Shown piece by piece: positions 48,201-61,914 of a DNA stretch of 64,000 nt. How positions within the stretch are numbered: position 1 is the first letter of the stretch; each line of letters begins with the position of its first letter. The stretch comes from Maylandia zebra (lineage: Eukaryota > Chordata > Actinopteri > Cichliformes > Cichlidae), in NCBI RefSeq assembly GCF_041146795.1, contig NC_135177.1, positions 22,232,560 through 22,296,559 on the forward strand, given 5' to 3'. Position numbers and translations under genes: made by a program. The notes beneath the pieces are model-generated. The model saw only the letters and a program-made list of their open reading frames with translations, was not told the origin of the DNA and did no database searches.

Positions 48201-50548
48201 TCTTTCTCGTGACTCCCCACTCTCCATCTTTTCCTCCTGCCCCCTAACCGCTGCGCACAATATTAAGACTTGTGAAGGGTATACATTGTGGCCGGCCACT
48301 GTTCCCATTTCCTGTCAGTTCTAATCTCCCTCCGGGCCTCTGACACTCCTTTTTCCATTTACCAAGCTTCACTGTGTTGTGTTGCGTTTGTCAGACTCCC
48401 CCTCTTTCTCTTTCTCTTTTTTGTTTTCCAACTTTCTCGTCTGTGTTCTGCTGACCAAACGCCTGTTTGAAAAAATCATGCCAGAACATTCAGGTTCAGG
48501 TGGGATTAATGCTGTTTTACATAATGTACTTAAGGGTTTTATTTCAGCAAATGAGATGAAACAACACATAAGAGAGAAACAGACCGACTTTGCCGGTTAA
48601 CGCTCCTTCACAATCAGCCTTCGCACCGTCTATTGTGTCATTTTAATCGCCTATTTCTAAATATAATACGGTTGTTTGAAAAAAAAAATAGATCTGTTAA
48701 ATTTTGAGGAATTGTAAAAATGTTCTCGTCAAGAACAATTTTTATGCAACATGACATCTGAAGGAATAGTTCAAATAGTTGCTATAAAGGATGGAGCTGG
48801 AACTGAAAAGCGTTTGATGAAAGACATAAAAGACGTGAATTATATTAAAAAAGATTTGTCGAAATTTTTAATAGAAACATTTTTGCAGCTTTCCATTCCT
48901 CATTTGAAACTTGAAGCTTAATCATAAAACTCGCTTTCTACACTAAAACCCACATATCCTTTTTTTCCCCTTGTTGATCTAACTAACTCTCACTCTTAGG
49001 CTGCAGCAACCCCATAAATAATCAAATAGATATTATTTGTAGAGGAGCATGCAACAAACCCTTACAAATAATGTGTTGAACCAGCCACTTTCCAACCGTT
49101 ACCCACAGAAAAAGACACTGGTACAAGTCATGGCAATGAAAATCATGAATAAAATATCACATTTAGAGCATTCAGACTGGACAAGATATACAAATAAAGA
49201 GGCGTACCGAGAGAAGATTCAAACTTAGATGTATAAGGTCACCATCATTTTCTGTATCACTGAAGGACTACGGTCTTTCTTTCGCAGTGAGCGCACAGTG
49301 AGCGAGGTGTTAGTGTATGGCTGCTGCTGTATAAATACTTGGACTCATCCTTCACATGCTATGATTTGCTTTATTGATGTCTGTCATGTTGCATAATGGC
49401 AGGATAGGCTGACCTGTCATAAGGAAACGGTCTAATCCACTCCCACACAGTTCTGTGTCTGCTCTCATCAGATTATACCGTACCCAGAAAGCCACAGCCT
49501 AATGTTAAACCGATTAGGCCAGGTAGAATAGTCTAATTATATAAGATTATACCTGAGGATATACACTTGGCTGAATTGGGATTATAACCTGATAAGTCTA
49601 TAGGAATCAAATCAGAGAATCCCAGTGGAAAATCTAGTATAAGTAGTCTCTTATATATTGCAGATCTTATAGATTTCTAAAATTATTTTCCTGTAGAATA
49701 ACTTTAATATGTCAGTGATGTCATGTAACAATCTAAAACCCATTGCCCAGCAGGAATATCATTGCAATAACACAAGTAGTGATACTCGTGTTATACTTAA
49801 CCCTGGTCAATATGTGGCTATCATCCATGACTATGCATGGTACCTTGCAAGAGGATACATTTGAGAAAAAATATATCCATCTAGATTTCTTGAAGATGAA
49901 ACATTTTCCTGGTGCTTTATAAAAGAAAAGTGCTGGATGCCAAGACTGCAGATCATCACAGCTTTACGGAGTCTGACAATAGAAGCGGCACAGCAGCACA
50001 AAATGAGAGGACAACAACTTAACGAGAGGACTACAGGAGGAGAATTCAAAAGATTCTCAACCAGACCACAAATTTCTGCGTGTTAAAAAAAAATCTGCAT
50101 TAAAAAATATTTTGACACAGAAGGAATCACAACTTGTTTTGACCATCCCACGTGGTTACACAAACTACACTTTTTCAAGTTTTCTTCTGATATATCCTCA
50201 TGATCCTGACACTCAAAGTTTGTCAGAGAAAAAAGATGCTCTGGGAAAAAAATAAAACCAGGTTTTGGCTTTAGATTGTAACACTTGGAGTTGGAGTAAG
50301 AGTGATTTGGTCACAGTTTTTAACAGAACCTAAATGTGTTTTTCAGCTCTACAATTTTCATGTGGCTCTCCTCCGCACTTAAGAAGTTATGACGCATCAT
50401 AATGCTGGAAAAAATAAGGCTCACAGAAAGTGCCAAATTTCAACTTACCTCTAATGTGTGCACTTTTGGGACTGTAACTTGGAAAATATTCACAGTAAGA
50501 AGTTATATCTAAGGAAACTATTCTCTCACAGTTGTCACAAAATATACA
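45201..50548. other. Intergenic, nothing recognised
   Basis: AT-rich, with pyrimidine-rich patches near 45730-45930 and 47790-47900. All open frames are short and lack motifs. Confidence 0.4.
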
Positions 50549-51755
50549 TACAGTACTGTGCAAAAGTCTTGAGCAACCCTTCATTCTTCGTATCTTGCTT
50601 TCAAGGCACCAGAACCTCACATTTTTTTAAGTGGTCTCGATCAATAGTTCTCTTTGGACATTGGCTACTTTTTCATTTTTTCCAGTCCCATCCTTATAGC
50701 CGAACATTTTTTGTTTGTTTGTTTGAAAAAAATCACCTAGTTCAAGGGATGAAGCAGTGTTGCGTCTACACAGACAACACACAACTTAGCCAACATTTTT
50801 CCCAAAGGGCTGTGGGCTGAAAAGTTGTCCTATTTTAGCTTGATGTGCAGTGTGTCCTTATAATTCTGAGCAAAGTGGCAGCCTTTAAAAAGCTATCTAC
50901 ACCAGATGAAAAGTACCTGAAAGTAGTTTCCTTAAGCAATAATAAAAAAATCCCTCAAAGATCTGACACAGGACCAGAGAGATCCAGCTCTCCCTTCAGT
51001 CGATGCATCTACCATTCACTGAAGCCTCATCAGAGATGGTCTAAATGGAAGGGTGGCTGTCAAGAAGCCGTTCTTACAGAAGGGCAACAGGGGAAAGGCT
51101 GAGGTATGGCAAATTACAGGAACTTCAATCAACAGGATGGAGTGCTGAATTCAAATGCAACATTTTTGGTTTACATTATTGTCAATATGTCCAGAGGAGG
51201 TCAGGAGAGAGGTACACCAGTGTGTGTTCAGCCATCTGTTCATCACAGTGGAGGCTCTGTTGTGGTTCGAGGCTGCATTTTAGCCAGTGGTGTTGGAGAT
51301 CTTGTTGAAACTGTTGGAATTATGAATGCAGAAAAGTACCATCAGATTTTGATCCACCATGCAGTGCCACCTGGAAAGCACCTGATTGGCAGCAGCTTCA
51401 TTCTGCAGCATGAGAATGATCCCAAACACACTGCCAGTGCAGTAAAAGCCCAGATAGAAAAACACACAAAGGAGAACTCTTAATCTTACCTCAACATTAT
51501 TGAGGCAATGTGAGATCATCTTGACAGAGAAGAGAAGAAAACTCAGCCAATATGAAAGAAAAAAGCGAGCGTTGACTGTCCTTCAAGAAGCCTGGAGAAC
51601 TGTTTTGGAGACTACTTAAAGACAACTACAAGAAAGTTTCCCTAAGAGAGTTCAGGCTGTGCTAATGAATAAAGGTGGTCATACTAAATCCATTTCAACC
51701 TCATTAGAATTGAAAAACGATATTTTTACCTTATATAGTGTATTTCCATGTAAGT
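50549..51755 (+). mobile_element. Tc1/mariner-like element with partial transposase frame
   Basis: The left terminus is tacagtactgtgcaaaagtc. The longest frame (51106-51483, 125 codons) covers GGSVVVRGCILASGVGDLVETVGIMNAEKYHQILIHHAV and ends with SSFILQHENDPKHTASAVKAQI, which includes the second catalytic Asp region (HENDPKHTA). Upstream and downstream parts are frameshifted. It is the same family as the copy at 12662-14094. The right terminus is poorly preserved. Confidence 0.8.
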
Positions 51756-51786
51756 CTCTGAACCCCTCTGAAAGGTGGCTCAAGAC

Positions 51787-52785
51787 CAGAGATGGGCAGT
51801 AACGCGTTACTTGTAACTTTTTTCAAGTAACGAGTAAAGTAAGGGATTACTATTGCAAAAACGGTAATTAGATTACCGTTACTGTCCCGTAGGAACGCTG
51901 CGTTACTGCGTTACTAAAACCGTGATTTTTTTTGCGAGAATGTCTCATGACAGTGACGTAAGCGAGTGCTACGTTCGTGGCAACAGCTGTGTGCAGATCA
52001 ACAATGGATAATATATGGAGTACGGGAGAGAGTATGAGCGTGCAGCGTTTAAAGCGTGGAAGTACTGACCTTACTTTGAGTTTGATTCCATAAAAAGTGA
52101 CAAAAACATTAGTGTCCGTTGTGCGTGAGAAGAAAACTTCTTTTTGCAGCGAAAATAAACCCCTAAACTTCCAAGCAAGCGCTGAGTACGCTATGAGGTA
52201 ATGGGAAATTCACAGAGAAACTCGCGGATTCTTCCACTGACCGCTGCGGCACACCTGCACCAGGGTAAACCTCCGCCTCCCCTACTCCTGCTTTACAGGT
52301 GAAAATAGAGCAAAAGGACCGCTAGTCTTTGATTTTATTTATTTTCTGCTGTGTTTTACTTGCATCTATTTGAAAGACTGAGTGTAAACACATAAAAAAA
52401 ATTATTTTATGTGCTGGAATGTGCAGAAAATAGGTTTAAATGTTAAACAAATTTCTTCCAGTCAGAGAATGTTGCATATAATTAAATTTTTGCTTGATGC
52501 ATAAAGTTATAAGGTTAAAACTAATAAAACAAGTTTTAAAAATAGACTTTTCCATTTGATTACATTTTGCATGATGGATTATGTAGAAAAAGTAGAATTA
52601 GGCTGAAAGATCTATCACTTTATCACCTATTCAGGTTGTAAATCGTGTTTTTAAAAAGTAACTAAGTAACTAAGTAATTAATTACTTTTGAAAATAAGTA
52701 ATCAGCAAAGTAACAGGATTACTTTTTGGGGGAAGTAATCAGTAATTAGTTACTGATTACTTTTCAAGTAACTTGACCAACACTG
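51787..52785. mobile_element. Non-autonomous hAT-like element (agtaac-rich termini)
   Basis: The left end cagagatgggcagtaacgcg and right end acttgaccaacactg carry imperfect inverted termini rich in AGTAACT/AGTTACT words, typical of a large non-autonomous hAT group. Flanking 8-mers ctcaagac and ctcaaggt (51779-51786, 52786-52793) look like a target duplication. No transposase frame. Confidence 0.75.
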
Positions 52786-52938
52786 CTCAAGGTTCAAGGT
52801 TCAAGGGTTCAAGGTTCTTTATTTGTCACATGCATAGTTATACAAGTATAACACACAGTGAAATGTAGCCTGACACGCTCCTCGACATGTGCAAAAAAAT
52901 TGGGGGGGGGGGGGGGGGGGGGTGTAGAGGAAAAACAT

Positions 52939-52969
<31 letters not shown>

Positions 52970-53265
52970 TATACATTGGGTGAATGTGCAGTAGTAGCAG
53001 CAAGCAGGAGAATTCTGTACATTAATATGAATAGACATCTGACTATTTTACAGGATAGACAATATAAACATATTTAAAATTAAAGGAATTGAAATGTACA
53101 TTGTGCCTTGGTTTAGTGTCTGGAAGAGTCCTGACTCAGTCAATTATAGATGATGTGAGCGGGCGGGTGTGTGTGTTTAGGGCACGGATGGCTTGGGGAT
53201 AGAAGCTCCTCTTGAGTCTCTCTGTCCTTGCCCGGAAGACAAGGACAAGACAAGGACAACATACC
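52786..53265 (-). mobile_element. LINE 3' end with heptamer tail
   Basis: On the - strand the sequence ends in a polyadenylation-like aataaagaaccttgaaccct with repeated TTGAACC tail units (52786-52816). Upstream is 3' UTR text resembling CR1/Rex1-type LINEs (gtcacatgcatag, cacacagtgaaatgtagcc on the + strand). It contains a run of about 21 G (52902-52922) and a (TA)n run (52938-52967). Confidence 0.6.
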
Positions 53266-53699
53266 AGCCAATGGTCTCAGATTAAATGTATCGGCATTAT
53301 CTAAACTGGTTTTCTGAAAGTAATTCGTTTCACCTTATAATCAATCAAAATTTGATGAAATGATTTCAAACATATATTGCATAAGCGATGTTGCAGGATT
53401 GCTTTTATAGACCCTCATTAACATCTATATTTGTCTTAGGCATGTGTCTCCCCTCCACTTCAGTTTTGACTTACACGTGTGTTTGTTCTGGAAATGTTTC
53501 TCTGCGTGTTTTTCTGACGTGGAGTTGGCGGTCCCAGCATCCTTCAGTGCCGTGTTCCAACAGGTGCCATAAAGAAAAAAAACAACAACAAATGGCTCAT
53601 ATAGTCTTTATTACAGAGGCAGCAGCTACGAATGCCACTGGTTTTAATAATAACCCCGAAATAACCCGGTACAATAAATCTAGACAACCGTTTGGTGGC
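53266..53699. other. Intergenic, nothing recognised
   Basis: No feature supported. Confidence 0.35.
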
Positions 53700-54109
53700 C
53701 ACATCTTAAAAATCCTGCCACCTGTTATTTCGCCTTTCCGACTCCGTCCAATGGGAGTGAGCGGCAGGTCTGGAGGCGGAGAAAAGAGGGAGAGAAGTTG
53801 GAGGAGAGAGTGAGAGACAGAGTCGGAGAGACGGAGAGCCGTAGATTGAGTGTTTGTCGGTGGAGTCACATATTAAATCGCAGACTTTACAGCTCATCTG
53901 GGGACTCTTACTTCACATCCACGCCGTCGTCTTTCCCCCCCACCACCTCCTGTTTCATGCTGCTTACGTGCAGCCACAGGTTGACCGATTTATCCGAGTC
54001 ACCATGGATTATTCCGCTTCATCCACTGCCGATTGCCACTGACAGGATCAAAATGGGAGCGATCAATATATCACCGATGACTGGGAGAGAGACAAACTGA
54101 TCTTATCAG
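53700..54109 (+). promoter_or_regulatory. kcnn3: Candidate kcnn3 promoter and 5' non-coding exon
   Basis: A CCAAT box (gtccaatggg, 53746-53755) lies in a more GC-rich area, followed by a GA-rich leader-like stretch. A strong splice donor (tcttatcag|gtgagc) lies at 54109/54110, and the first coding exon is preceded by an acceptor at 54942. Transcripts using this exon would carry several short upstream frames, for example the one starting at 53854. Inferred; no transcript evidence. Confidence 0.4.
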
Positions 54110-54968
54110 GTGAGCGGAAGACGGAGCCATCATCAGCGGGGAAGCGACGCGCATTTTCGAGAGATAAGACCTGTGGAGGACCTATATGAAGGGAGACGAA
54201 GCGAAAAGATGATGGGATGGCCGTGACAACATGAAAAAGAAAAAGTGCTGTGGTCTGCTTTCATCCAGTCCGTGATTCGACACAACTAACCTGGGGGAAA
54301 AGGGACCGAGGCAGAAGAGGTCGGAGGTAGGTATATGGGAAACAGTCAAGGAGGAGATGGGTGGTCGTGAAGGTGTCTGGTTATATCATACTGAAAGTAG
54401 GCTGTTGTTTTGGATCAATCAGAGGATACTAAAACGCAAGCCAACTTATGGTTAACTGAGGCTTTCGCACTTCTGCTCTGATCTGGAATTATTATCCTTT
54501 AGTCTCTGAGGCTGATCTCATTTTCATAGTGTAAAGCCAGAGGATTTGCACCATCCTCCTGGCTAACAACACAGATGACATTTATGGAATAGATTGCTGG
54601 AAGCACTGTGGGATGTGAGAGAACAAGAAGACACTGGGAAACCGAGAGGGGAAGCGCTGAGAGAGGCTGACTGGGCAACTGACTCAAATGTGACTCAAGG
54701 AATAACATATTCCCCAATTATGACCACTTGTCTTCACTCTGTGTTCCCTCTTTGTCACACATCCTCAGCTTTTGGAGTTCAGTCTTCTCCCTCATTTGTT
54801 TTAACCATCCATCACAATGTTTTCCTGCTCCTTCCTTTGTTTTTTCTGTATGTCCTTCATTACCACATTACGATAAGGAACCTGTATTCTCTATCGTTTT
54901 CTCCGCGGGCCACTTTATATTTCCTCTCTTTTCTCTTCCTAGACAGGTGTGCGGCCACAGCTGTGATC

Positions 54969-56063
54969 ATGGAGCCTCCCCCTTCTCTGAGCTTGGCTCT
55001 GCTAGGAGGGAGCGAGGATGAGGACCAGCGATTCCTCCTTCCCCTGGGCAGTATATCCCATCCGTCCACTGCTGGCGCCCAGCCAGGATCAAACCACTCC
55101 AACCACATGGGAGGATCAAGCCTCGACCGTCTAAACGGCAGCACCTCATCCCCCTCGCCCGCCACGCCCAACTTGCCCCCAGCATCTCTCCCGAAGTTAC
55201 CACTTTCCTCCGCTGGAGCTCAGCCTTTGCCTCCACCCATCCCCAATGCCCTGCACCCCACCAGCACCCCACTCTCTTCCTGTCTGGGCTCACAGCACAG
55301 CCTGAGTGGGGACAACTCCCCAGTCTACAATGCCCTTTTTTACTCGTCCCATTCGCCATCCATGGAGCGGGAGAGGGACAGAGAGCGTGACAGGGACAGG
55401 GAGAGGGGGTGCAAACACAGACAGGCCAGCCCTCTGGTTCACCGTAGGGACAGTAACCCCTTCACGGAGATTGCCATGAGTTCCTGTAAGTACACAGGTG
55501 GCGTCATGAAGCCCCTGAGCCGCCTCAGCGCATCCCGGAGAAACCTAATCGAGTCAGACAGCAGCAGCGAAACCAAAGAGGGCGCCGTTTCAGCTGTTGC
55601 TGGCGCAACTGCTGCTGGGGGGCATGACCGGCAGCGAGAAGCCCCCCCTACCTGTTCGGTGACCCAGTCCTCCACCAACCAACCCCCAATTCAGAGCCCG
55701 CCAGAGATTGTGATTTCATCCAAAGAAGATTCCCCGTACCTCAGAGGAGGTTATGACATCACCGACTCCACATCCAACCAGATGTCCATCTACCACCAGA
55801 ACCACGCACTAGTGGAGAGCAGGCGTTCGCAGTCAGGGAGGGGCAGCAGGCAGGGAGGAGTTGGGGCAGTGGGTACCGGGGCCAGGGGCAGCACCTCCAA
55901 GGCTCCCAAACGAAAGAACCAAAACATTGGGTATAAACTGGGGCACCGCAGGGCGCTGTTCGAGAAGAGGAAGCGGCTGAGCGACTACGCCCTGATCTTT
56001 GGAATGTTTGGCATCGTAGTCATGGTGATTGAGACAGAGCTGTCGTGGGGCGTGTACACGAAG
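54969..56063 (+). CDS. kcnn3: Small-conductance Ca2+-activated K+ channel SK3, first coding exon (rest outside window)
   Basis: SK channels are voltage-independent K+ channels opened by calcium through bound calmodulin; they shape neuronal after-hyperpolarisation. This exon gives 365 residues. The acceptor ctcttcctag ends at 54942, the start ATG (54969) opens [14 protein letters not shown], and the donor acgaag|gtgagg follows 56063. The N-terminus is low complexity (Ser/Pro-rich, then an [12 protein letters not shown] tract), followed by the conserved [42 protein letters not shown] and PPEIVISS blocks that mark SK3 rather than SK2. It ends with [23 protein letters not shown] and transmembrane segment S1 ([24 protein letters not shown]). 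The N-terminal poly-Gln tracts of mammalian SK3 are absent. Later exons (S2-S6, pore, calmodulin-binding domain) are beyond 64000. Confidence 0.95.
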
Positions 56064-56720
56064 GTGAGGGACACAAATGAGTGACACTTAAAAAGACACA
56101 CCAATAAAAAGATCACTTGTGCTTAGTGCTGGGGCTGGGCCATGTGTTGAAATGTTCTAACCATCAATAAAATTAATTATTTCCTGAGTTGAAATCTTAA
56201 GGAGGCAGACCACAAAATTAGAAACATAAACTGACAGCTCTCCCTCAGAAAATACTGCCCAGAAGTCATCTAGTCGCTGATAACTGAGCGCAGTCGTTGT
56301 CTTTTGGGAAACCAAGCTGCACTCCAGCCATGTCTTAGAAAATAAGCCTGATGATGACATAGCACAGTGAAGAGGGTTACCTCAGCTCACACTTGAAAAT
56401 TAATACAAGAAAGCATGCGTTAGAAACTTGGAGTGTGGACAAGCCTGTGAATTTATCAGGCAGAGGGGTCTAGAGAAAGACATTATGAAGTTCCCCTGTG
56501 GGAATTGTAGGAGCCAGTGTCTTTAGCTAAGGACTGATACTCACAATATCTTTGCCTCTGCTGCTTTAGTTTTGGCTGTTGTTTTGTTTTAATTTGTCTG
56601 TCATCAATCCCCCCAGGCTTTTAGAGGTATGACACAAAATTACCACAGTGTCACGTTAATGTAGCTGCATTGCATATGCGTAACAATTATGAAACCAGGC
56701 TGTCGTTTCCCAAAAAGTTG

Positions 56721-56840
56721 ATTCTGTTCATCTGGACGTGGCGTTTTCAGTGGGAGAAACCTTTTGTCACTCATCCAAGTGACTTCTTCAGTCTGAGCTG
56801 ACTGCAGGTTTCCCCAACCTTATAAACAGTGCATTTGCAT
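56721..56840. repeat. Dispersed repeat related to the adar intron hairpin family
   Basis: The text tctgttcatctggacgtggc, gcgttttcagtgggagaaac and cactcatccaagtgacttct matches one arm of the inverted repeat at 35866-36082. Confidence 0.7.
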
Positions 56841-59800
56841 AATGACTGACGGCTGTCATGTATGTCATGGTTATATCTCTGGTGCTTATCTAGAATCTCC
56901 TGGGTTAACTTTGTCTTATTTGGGCTTTTTTGCCTTTTGCTTTTTTTATTTTTTTATTTTACAAGCAGCCCATAAACACTGACAGGAAATGTAGGGGATA
57001 AAGAAAGAAAGAAGATTACATGTCCCAAAGGTCATCAGGCAGATTTGAACATTAGGTAGTACGATTACTGACCCTCCAAGTCACTAGGACACCCCATTTT
57101 TTACCCGGTTTAGGCGGTGCAGATGAACCTTTTAGTCACTGAATTCATGATTGCAACAACTATTGCAATGACCAAGCTTGACAGTTACTGCTTTTGGGTG
57201 ATGTAATGCAAGGATGCTAAGGACATGGAGGGGGCAGATTATCAGAAGGAGGCCAGGATCTCATTTGTTTGTGTAATGGGGGGTGTAATAAGCTGAATAG
57301 GCCCCTGGCTGCTGTTCTCTGTTTATTTTGTGTGTGCGCGTGTGTGTCAGGAAGCCTCGGACCATGTTGTGCTCACCTTGCTGTGAGACACTTTTGTCCT
57401 CATTCTAGCCTCCCTTTTTTGGTCAGAGATATGACACAGGCTTTGCTTTCTTTAGTTCATAAGGTGGAAACATGACTTCTGCTTATGCAGCTTGTCATAC
57501 ATGGATCGCCAATGATGTGAAATAATCTGTGAGATCAGCTGAGTGCACAGATTAACAGGTAGCTTGTTAGAATAGCCCAACTGGGTGTGTTTCCCCATCT
57601 TTCTCACCCTCCTCCTGTGTTTCTGTTTGCAGTCTGCGATCTCCGGACTCTTTCTGTTAATGCCGTTGCTAGAAAAATCTCCCTGCTGTGTCTTTTCTTC
57701 TACTTTACAAAAATCACTGCTTTAGAGGTCCTTTTTTTTATTAATGAAAGTGCACGGTCTCTAATTCCCTTTCAATCCCTCCTCTTCTCTTTTATTCTCT
57801 TCTGTCTGCCTTTTCTTTCTTTTTTTCCCTGAAGGAGATGGCAGAGACTTATGCCCTCTTTTTCTGCCTGGGCCTTTTCTATTTCAACTCCACGCCTGTC
57901 TCTTTGTCCTGTTTTCTTCATTCCTTTCTTTCTTTCTTTTTTTTTTTCCTCCTTCACTATCTCTCTCCCTCTGCTCCGCTGCTCTTCCAGTGGGCGTCAA
58001 ACTGGGGGAGTGTGATCGGAAGAGAGAAGCGGCTGGGTGAGAATGAAAGTCTGTGGAAGGAGAGAAAAAAAGGAAAAAGGCGATAATGAAAAGCCTGATT
58101 TAGGTTCTTAAGCTACAATCAATTTAGCCCTCATCTCAAACAGGCTGCGTTATCTATCAATACGAATCAATGGACTGAGTGATTTCGAGCAGGGTAATCA
58201 AAGTGTTTGTCAGCACTCTCACCATATTAATTAATTTCTGATCATCAGGGCATATTGGGGGGAAAACAAATCGTATATGAAATGTAGCAAAACATCGCGG
58301 TCTGTCTTCAGCATCTTGCATTTCTAAAGAGAGAATCCAGAGAGTTAAGTGTGCATCAAAATTCATCTTAAATGGAGACTGTAAAATTTTCTGTCTTCTT
58401 TATGGCTGCGTATTTGGTTTGACTCCAACAGACACTGGAGTCCCATCAGACAGCTAAAACCCTCACTTAGATAATTGAGGTGGATAGAAGCCTGCTGGCT
58501 GTTGTGGAAAAAAAAATGGATTGAGATCCCGAGGATGAAAGAACAATCGGGCTGGGAAGATGAATGGGTGGAAGGAGGAGAGGTTCGCGCGCTGCTTTAA
58601 ACGAGTCTAGGGGGCGAGGTTTGAGTGATTTCTTCCATTGATTATTGATAATCACACCCACGCACATGCACCGTGCACCTCCGCATACACATGCTGTGCA
58701 AACTGCTTTATTGAAAATGGATGCTGCCTTTCAGAGAAGCCATCCTTGAGAGCTCGTGTTGAAATACGATCGGTTAAGATCATTCGTCATAGATTGAAAA
58801 TATATAATGCACGTGTATAAATATAGCCTCTTAATGGCTCCTTTAGGTCTCCCTTCTTTGACAATGGCTACAAAGCAAATGTCACTGTATACTGATCAGT
58901 CTGTGTAGCTCTACCTAAGCTTCTGCACTTTTTTTCTGAAGGTCCAGCTGCTCTAGCTTTTCTCCCAAAAATAGAGATGAAGAATAAGAATGGAACCAAA
59001 CAGAGTTGGCTGGATTGTGTGGAGCGTGCATGTTTCTGTGTGTTGGAAGGGTAAATGGAGAGAGGTTAACTGAGGAGGACACAGTGTTTCGTGACTGTGG
59101 GTATTGTGAGTAAGCTATATTCCTGTGCAGAAACAGCACAAACCCTATCAGCACACTCTTATTTGCCACATCTAAGACTTTTCCATTCATTGCTGTGCAG
59201 CCTCTACAGTTATCAGCCTTTGCAATTTAAGTTAAGTTCAAGTCCATGATGAAGGCCACTTCTGTAGGACAAAGTTTGATTGCAGATAAAAATTATTATC
59301 TTGTACAGCCTTCAGCGCTCTAAGGCACAGCTGTAAATTCCTGCATTGTAAATATTCAGGCACGGTTGTTGAGCCTAGATAGATTATGTAGAGAGAATAT
59401 TAAATGATGAAATAATTCATGAATGTGAAATAATTTAATTTTTGGCTCATGGTGACTTTTTGCCCAAAAGGCTTCAAAGAAAAAACCTGAGCCTTTAATT
59501 TGTTGTCATGCATTTTTAACTCTGCATGTTCTGTGACCTCTCCTCATGATCAGTGTCACTGCCACACACCCAGGATCGTGACATGTCAAAATGTTAACAG
59601 CAGTGTGAGGACAGCCTTCTATATGCTTCTATTATTATTTTGATGAGGAACAGGGGGTCCTGGTCTGACACGTGTCTCTGTCTGAGAATAACTGGGGCCC
59701 TTGGACACTTGGGACCTTAGCATGTGGGCTGTCACAGTCAGATCAATAGATCTTTCACAGAGGCTCACATAGCTCCTCGGGGCCAAGCTCCAAGCCACAT

Positions 59801-61914
59801 TTCAGGCTTGCAACGCTGCTATTCTGAGGCGATGCCCTGCAGTTGTTGACTTCACCTGTCACACTATCAATGCGTGCATTTGGCATGTGTGAGGGTATCA
59901 AGTGTGAGTATGTACCCTCTGTCTGCTTCTCAACACAAGCATCAGCAATGCTGCCTCCTATTTCCCCTTTGCTTCCTCGATTCCTTCCTTCCTTTCACTG
60001 TCAGAGAAAGTCCCTCCGTTGGCGAGTCTTAAATATGCCTCCATCCCCCCACGAGAGTCATTGCCTTCTCAGCAGCCTTAAAACCTCTTCCTCAGTCCCT
60101 CCGCAGCACCACCATCCCTCCCGTTCTGCCCTCGCTCTGCTATCTCTGACATTTACTGGTAGACCTTTCTGCACATTTTCTCTGTTGGTCCACTTACAGT
60201 GGCTGCACGCTGCTTTAGAGACAGTACATGAGGTCGATCAGGGAATTAAACTCCCACCATATTCTCTAAAGAAGCTATCAGCCATCTCTGCATTTTTGTG
60301 CAACTGCACCTACTCTCCTTCTCAACCTTCTCCCTTTTCCTTCAGTCCATTACACACTGCCTTCATCTTCTAGATCACAGACTTCTAAGCGACTGTAGAT
60401 CCCAGAGGTCCTACAACTAACAGGTACAAACATGCTTGTTTGAGCATAACAAGGCTAAGCAACCTCTGGCTGTATGTGGAAGTGCTGGTACTTACATGGT
60501 TATGTTAAAACTTGTGTGCTCTGATGGTAAACATTCACGTCACAGGGTCTCCTCTGTGTACACACACACATATGGAGTGTGTGTCTTTATGTATTTAGCT
60601 CTGTCACGTTAGTACCCATGGATGCACCTGCTAATGTGTGTGTGTCCACATCTCCCTTTGTCTGGATTTAATTGAGTGTGTATGGCCGTAATGGTGTATG
60701 CCGATGTGCATTCGAGTGTATGCGTATGGTGCGTGTGTGTGTTTATCCTGGAAGGGTGACATCGCTTCTGTCTATTGCCTGTTTCCCTGGAGACTGATTG
60801 CAAGAAGGCATCACTCTGACAGGGAGAGACCCCCAAGGCTAAGGCATTACATCACACGCAGACACATGTGCACACACGCACATACTCATTACAACCGCGT
60901 GGTAAGTGACACGTATTTTCTCTCATGTCTGTGTCAATAAGGTTGAGGTAGGGGCAATTGGGGGAAACCCTCTAGATACTACCTGTCTGTGTTTGTGTGT
61001 GTGTCTCCCTGCTAATTGAACTAAAGAAGCTCAAAAAGCTCATTATCCCTGCATGTTGTCCACAGAGCCAGTGATCAATATACGCTAATCACACACTTAT
61101 GCACAGCTGGCTAAGAAAGAAAGGAAAAAGAAGAAACACAAGCATATGTAAGTTGTATTTCCAACAAAGGAGCACCAAAGAGCCAATCATCAGCTTCAAA
61201 ACAGCCAAACCAGGAATCATGTCAGTCAGTCTGGGCCCTGTTAACATACGCAGGATATCTTTCTGTTATCTGGCTTCACTTACACTAACATTGGCAATCA
61301 GGCTAAGCGGTCACACTAGTGACAGTGCTTATTGACTCAATTATCAACCTAGCTTCGAGCACGTTCACATGAAAGAGTGCCATTAGTAGCATCTGACCAA
61401 TCACAAACATGGATGCGTGAACTGGCAGCAGAGCGCCTGGTTTTACAAAAGATAAAAATATAATAATACAAAAATCTGAAGACGTTAAACACACAGTGCA
61501 GATTGAAACCGTTGCGGTAGTTGAAGGCAAATCAGCATGAGCATGAGTGTCTGCAGCAGGAGAAGCACTGAACTGTAGACGAGACTTAAATAGTGCTGTA
61601 TGCACGTGCGAGTGTTTTAACTGCTTTAGTCGGTAATGAATGCTCGGTCATTAGGGCACAGGACAATCTGTGTTATTCCACCAAAGTAATATTGAGATGT
61701 GCATGAGATAGTTTTAGTGTGTATTTTTTCTGCTGCAGCCCTGGTGCAGTTTAAGGCTCTGAGAGTAGCCGAAAGACTAAATATAAAAACAAATTCAGTG
61801 TAGGAAAATACAATTGTTTCATCTAAGAATCTTCGAATTCTTATTGAATTTTATCAGAGAAACAAAGACTTTAGACACTGTTAAAAAACTGCAGACCCTC
61901 ATGTTATCCTTCCA

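Noticed and set aside
59843..60373. 176-codon frame in the kcnn3 intron
   Set aside because: Ser/Pro/Leu/His-rich and without motifs; likely chance in a C/T-rich strand.
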